Of a stretch of 64,000 nucleotides of DNA, positions 60,874 through 64,000 are shown in pieces. The notes beneath the pieces were generated by a model that was given only the letters and a program-made list of their open reading frames with translations, was not told the origin of the DNA and made no database searches. The DNA is from Edaphochlamys debaryana (lineage: Eukaryota; Chlorophyta; Chlorophyceae; Chlamydomonadales). The translations under genes and the position numbers were made by a program. The stretch is taken from contig JAEHOE010000012.1 of the NCBI GenBank assembly GCA_016858145.1, positions 1,178,001-1,242,000 on the forward strand. Reading direction: 5' to 3'. The first letter of the stretch is position 1. Every line of letters begins with the position of its first letter.

Positions 60874-63800
60874 TCAGCTTCCCTCGTAGATCCCCAGCTT
60901 CTTGAGCTCGTCCTGGAACTCAGAGGCAGCCTCCTGGTGCAGCTTGAGGCTGTACTCCTCGTCCCATACCTGCCGTACCATACAGCAGTCAACAAGGAGA
61001 ACAGGCGTCACTCAGACACGCAGCAGCAGCGCAAGGTCAGCCGACGGTCATGCACCACCCCTTGCTACGCCGCCTCTTCCCCGTAACTCGACACCCCTCC
61101 CCTTCCCCCCCTTCCCCCCTCTCCCACCAGTTTGAAGCCCTGGTACTCGTTGACGCTGAGCCCCAGGGAGGCGCACCAGTCCCCGTCCTCGGCCATCAGC
61201 AGCTTGTAAAACTGTGTGTTTAGGATGCGTAGGGTGGGCGCGTGATACGTATAAGTGCAGTTGTGAGCATACAGGCCGCGGGGAAGAAGCCCCAGGCAAA
61301 CCCGAAACCCCGAAGCAACGGTCCCGACCCGGTCCCGACCCGGCACCGGTGGCAAACCTGACCAGCGACTGGGCGGCGGACGCGCTGGGCGTGTAGAGCG
61401 CTCCACGGAGAAGTAGACGGAGCGGAAAAGCGAACAGCGCTAGGCGCCAACAGGCGCATGCCCGCAGCAGCAGCGCGACACGCCCAAACGCACCCGCGAC
61501 TAGCCCAACACCGCCCGAAACACACTGTGACTCACCTGAGCGGGAGTCCAAGAGTGCGGGGCGGAGAAGAAGCGCAACATGAAAGGGTGAGGAAGGGTGG
61601 GCCAAGAGGTGTTAATAGCCGCGAAAGCCGCGGGCAGTGTAGAGTGAAGAAGGACAAACACCTAAGCGCTAGCTGCGGGCAGTGTGCGTGTGTGGTGAGG
61701 GGGGGGGGGGGGAGGGGAGGGGAGGGGACGGGGGTCGATAGGGGCAGGGCACGGGGTAACGGAACGGGTGCAGCACGACAGGCGGGCCGCGCCGAGGAGG
61801 GAAGGGGCTGGGCTGGAGCAGCGTTCACGAGCCGCGCCCCAGCACACCCCACATCCCCAACTCCCTAACCCAAGTGTACCAAGCCCATGACCCCAGCCGA
61901 TCCCCCCCCCCCCCCTCTCACCTCGAACGTGCTGCCGTCCGCACCCAGGTACTTGTGCCCCAGGCCCTGCTTCTGCACGAAGCTGCGGCGGAGCGGGAGC
62001 ACGGGTGCGGCCAAAGCGGCCCAAGTAAGCCCCCATCGCCACTGGCTGAGCGCCCGGCGGTCACGGCCAGCTGGCCAGCCCACACCTCACACCGAGCCCC
62101 GCCCCAGTCCCCTTGCCCCCCGCCCCCCTCACCCCCTTGCACCCCTCACCTGTACCGCGGCCCCAGCGCCTGCCCCAGGGGCCGGGCCAGCAGCAGAGGG
62201 CAGGCCAGCACGGTGCCGTTGTCCCCCCCCACGGCCTCCCGCACGAAGCGCAGGGACCGCTCCAGGTCGTGGGGCTTGGCCGCCAGGAGCTCGGGCCGGG
62301 AGAGGGCCATGCCGCGGATCTGTGGGGGTGGGGGAAAGGGCACATGAGATGCGAGGGAGGGCAGGGCAGGAGGCTCAGACATGGAGAGAGGGCCATGGCA
62401 CGGATCTGGGGGGAGGTAGGGGGGGGGGAGGGCATGAGGGGTGAAGGGGGCAGACTGAGGGGCAAAGGGGAGAGGCGGAAGTTGAAGGCAAGGCAGGCTT
62501 CGGCAGGCAAGGTCGAAGGGGAGGGGCAATGCCAGACAGGGGGAGGGGGACGAGGGCATCGCACAGTTGTGTCGGGGGCAAGGGCGGACGAGAGGTCCGA
62601 GTCCGGAAGCGTTTCAGCGAGGGGCTTGGCCCTGGAGGGCCACCCTGCTCTGCCCACCACGCGCACCGCATCCACAACACCGCACCTCACCCCCCACCCA
62701 CCCACCCCACGACCGCGCACCGAGCCCCCCCGCTGCACCTGCTCGCTGCTGAAACCCTGCTGCTGCAGGCACTCGATGGCGGCAGTGACGGTGGCGGTGG
62801 CGGAGGGCGTGATGAGGAAGGCCAGGGACACACCGGCCATGGCCTTGACGTCGCCCGGGCCCAGCCCCACAGCCTCCAGCGCCCGCAGGACGCCGCTGAA
62901 GACCTCCTCCGGCGGGAAGCCCAGCAGGTGGGGGCACAGGCAGATGACGTCGGCCACCTGGGGGGAGCGTGTGTGGGTAGGGACGAGCGTGTGCGGGGGC
63001 GGGGCGATACAGAGTGGGAGGCAGGCGCAGGATGGAGGGGTGCGCGCGTTGTCGCATGCCGAAACTCCGCACGCGGCCCCGGCCCTCCCCGCTGCGAAGG
63101 CAGGTAGGCCCACCGCCCCTCAGTTATACTGCACAAGCCCCTCCCTCCCTTTCCTCCCTCCCGCCCTCCTTTCCTCCCCCCACCCCGCTTCCTGTCCGCT
63201 CGCCTGTGCCGTGCTGAGCCCCAGCCCCCGCAGGTACGCCACCCAGCCCTGCAGCGTGGCCAGGCTCTTGAGCAGCAGCTCGGGCCAGGCAACCGCCAGG
63301 CGGCCCACGTCAGCAACCTCCAGGCCCAGCGACATGAGGTACGACACCACGGGCCGCAGCTGGCCCTCCACGTCGCGCCTGTGGAGTGGGGGGGTGGGGT
63401 TGTGGTGGTGGGTGGTGGTGTGGAAAGTGGGATGCAATCAGGGGGGGGCAAGGATAAGGTGTGTGTTCGGGGCCTTGTCGGCAGCGCACAGCAGCGCGCT
63501 TGGGCGGCGAACGGCACCCACAAGAGCTTCCCTCGGCGCTGAGGAGCCCCCCAACCCAGTCACCCATCCCCACCCACCCCAGCAGCTCGGGCCACACGCA
63601 CAGCACTCGAGCCGCCAGCATGTCGTCCTTGAGCCCCAGGGACTTGAGGAAGGTCACCACCGTGCCGGCCTGGGGGCGGCGGGGGCGGGTGGGTGGGTTT
63701 GAGGGTGAACGCCGTGGCAAGCAGCCGCACCGGGGTGGGTGGGTGGATGGGTGCCGGCGTGTGGGCGGGACCGGGCAGGGTATGCAGGACAGCAGGGGGC

Positions 63801-63931
63801 GTGCACCACCTGGTGTGCACCCCGAGACCCGCTCCTACCCACCCATGCATCCCACCCACACCCGCCTGGTAAAGGGTGACGCTGGACAAGAAGGTGGGGG
63901 AGGAGCGGAGGAGGAAGTTCTGGCAGTCACG
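60874..63931 (-). CDS. mTERF-family organellar nucleic-acid-binding protein, N-terminus outside the window
   Basis: A member of the mitochondrial transcription termination factor family, which binds nucleic acid and acts in plastid or mitochondrial gene expression in plants and algae. Exons seen: 63866-63931, 63578-63669, 63204-63378, 62739-62957, 62150-62319, 61922-61982, 61128-61211, 60874-60969, together 963 nt (320 aa); more lie to the right. The leucine/proline-rich helix repeats of about 32 residues are clear: VVTFLKSLGLKDDMLAARVL, VVSYLMSLGLEVADVGRLAV followed by WPELLLKSL, CPHLLGFPPEEV, and MALSRPELLAAKPHDLERSL. The C-terminus ends LKLHQEAASEFQDELKKLGI followed by YEGS. Two introns seem to use GC donors (63203 and 63865). 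An intron carries a partial copy of the start of exon 62150-62319. Organelle targeting cannot be judged without the N-terminus. Confidence 0.85.
62365..62420 (-). repeat. Partial duplicate of an mTERF exon start inside its own upstream intron
   Basis: The plus-strand sequence GAGAGAGGGCCATGGCACGG near 62384-62403, followed by ATCTGGGGGG, repeats the acceptor and first codons of exon 62150-62319 (AGAGGGCCATGCCGCGGATC at 62301-62320) with a few changes. It is a decayed tandem copy that could act as a decoy acceptor. Confidence 0.65.
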
Positions 63932-64000
63932 CTGGGGGGGAGGGGCGGGAGCGGGGGGCGGGGGACAGTGGCTGGGCGGCGAGGGGAAGACAGGCGCCTG

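Overview
The window is nuclear DNA from a green alga of the Chlamydomonas/Volvox type (Chlamydomonadales). It has very high GC. Its genes hold many short GT-AG introns with GTGAG/GTGCG donors, TGTAA serves as poly(A) signal, and pherophorin-like proline-rich segments occur. There is a complete PF15-like katanin p80 gene and a katanin p60 gene. The species cannot be fixed from the sequence. All gene models below were assembled by hand from splice sites and reading-frame continuity. Summed exon lengths divide by three for every gene except the two RCC1-like genes, which are each off by exactly one base.

Left part (1-20 kb, all on the minus strand): a cytochrome P450 running off the left edge (198-4584); a giant ankyrin-SPRY-ankyrin-TKL protein kinase (6779-15486, 14 exons, about 2155 aa); and the katanin p80 WD40 subunit, PF15 (16025-19747). 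PF15 is head to head with a lysyl-tRNA synthetase gene (20021-25523, plus strand) across 273 bp. One intron of the synthetase gene carries seven tandem copies of a tRNA-derived, SINE-like repeat.

Middle part: a predicted secreted or membrane-anchored B-lectin plus RCC1-type propeller protein (26487-32847, plus, 23 exons including one of 9 nt); about 2 kb of repeat-bearing intergenic DNA; a DDX3/Ded1 DEAD-box helicase (34905-38115, plus); and a convergent coiled-coil protein gene (39955-44083, minus).

Right part: the katanin p60 AAA ATPase (44635-49611, plus), divergent from the coiled-coil gene; a secreted SRCR protein carrying two complete seven-blade RCC1-like propellers separated by a proline-rich linker (50621-59731, plus, 26 exons); and an mTERF-family gene running off the right edge (60874-63931, minus).

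Both katanin subunits, which form one microtubule-severing enzyme needed for the ciliary central pair in Chlamydomonas, lie 25 kb apart. Two paralogous extracellular propeller genes with different N-terminal recognition modules (B-lectin, SRCR) lie 18 kb apart. The most unusual object is the SRCR-(7 blades)-Pro linker-(7 blades) protein: introns fall at the same place in most blades, and its blade motif recalls secreted proteins of myxobacteria.
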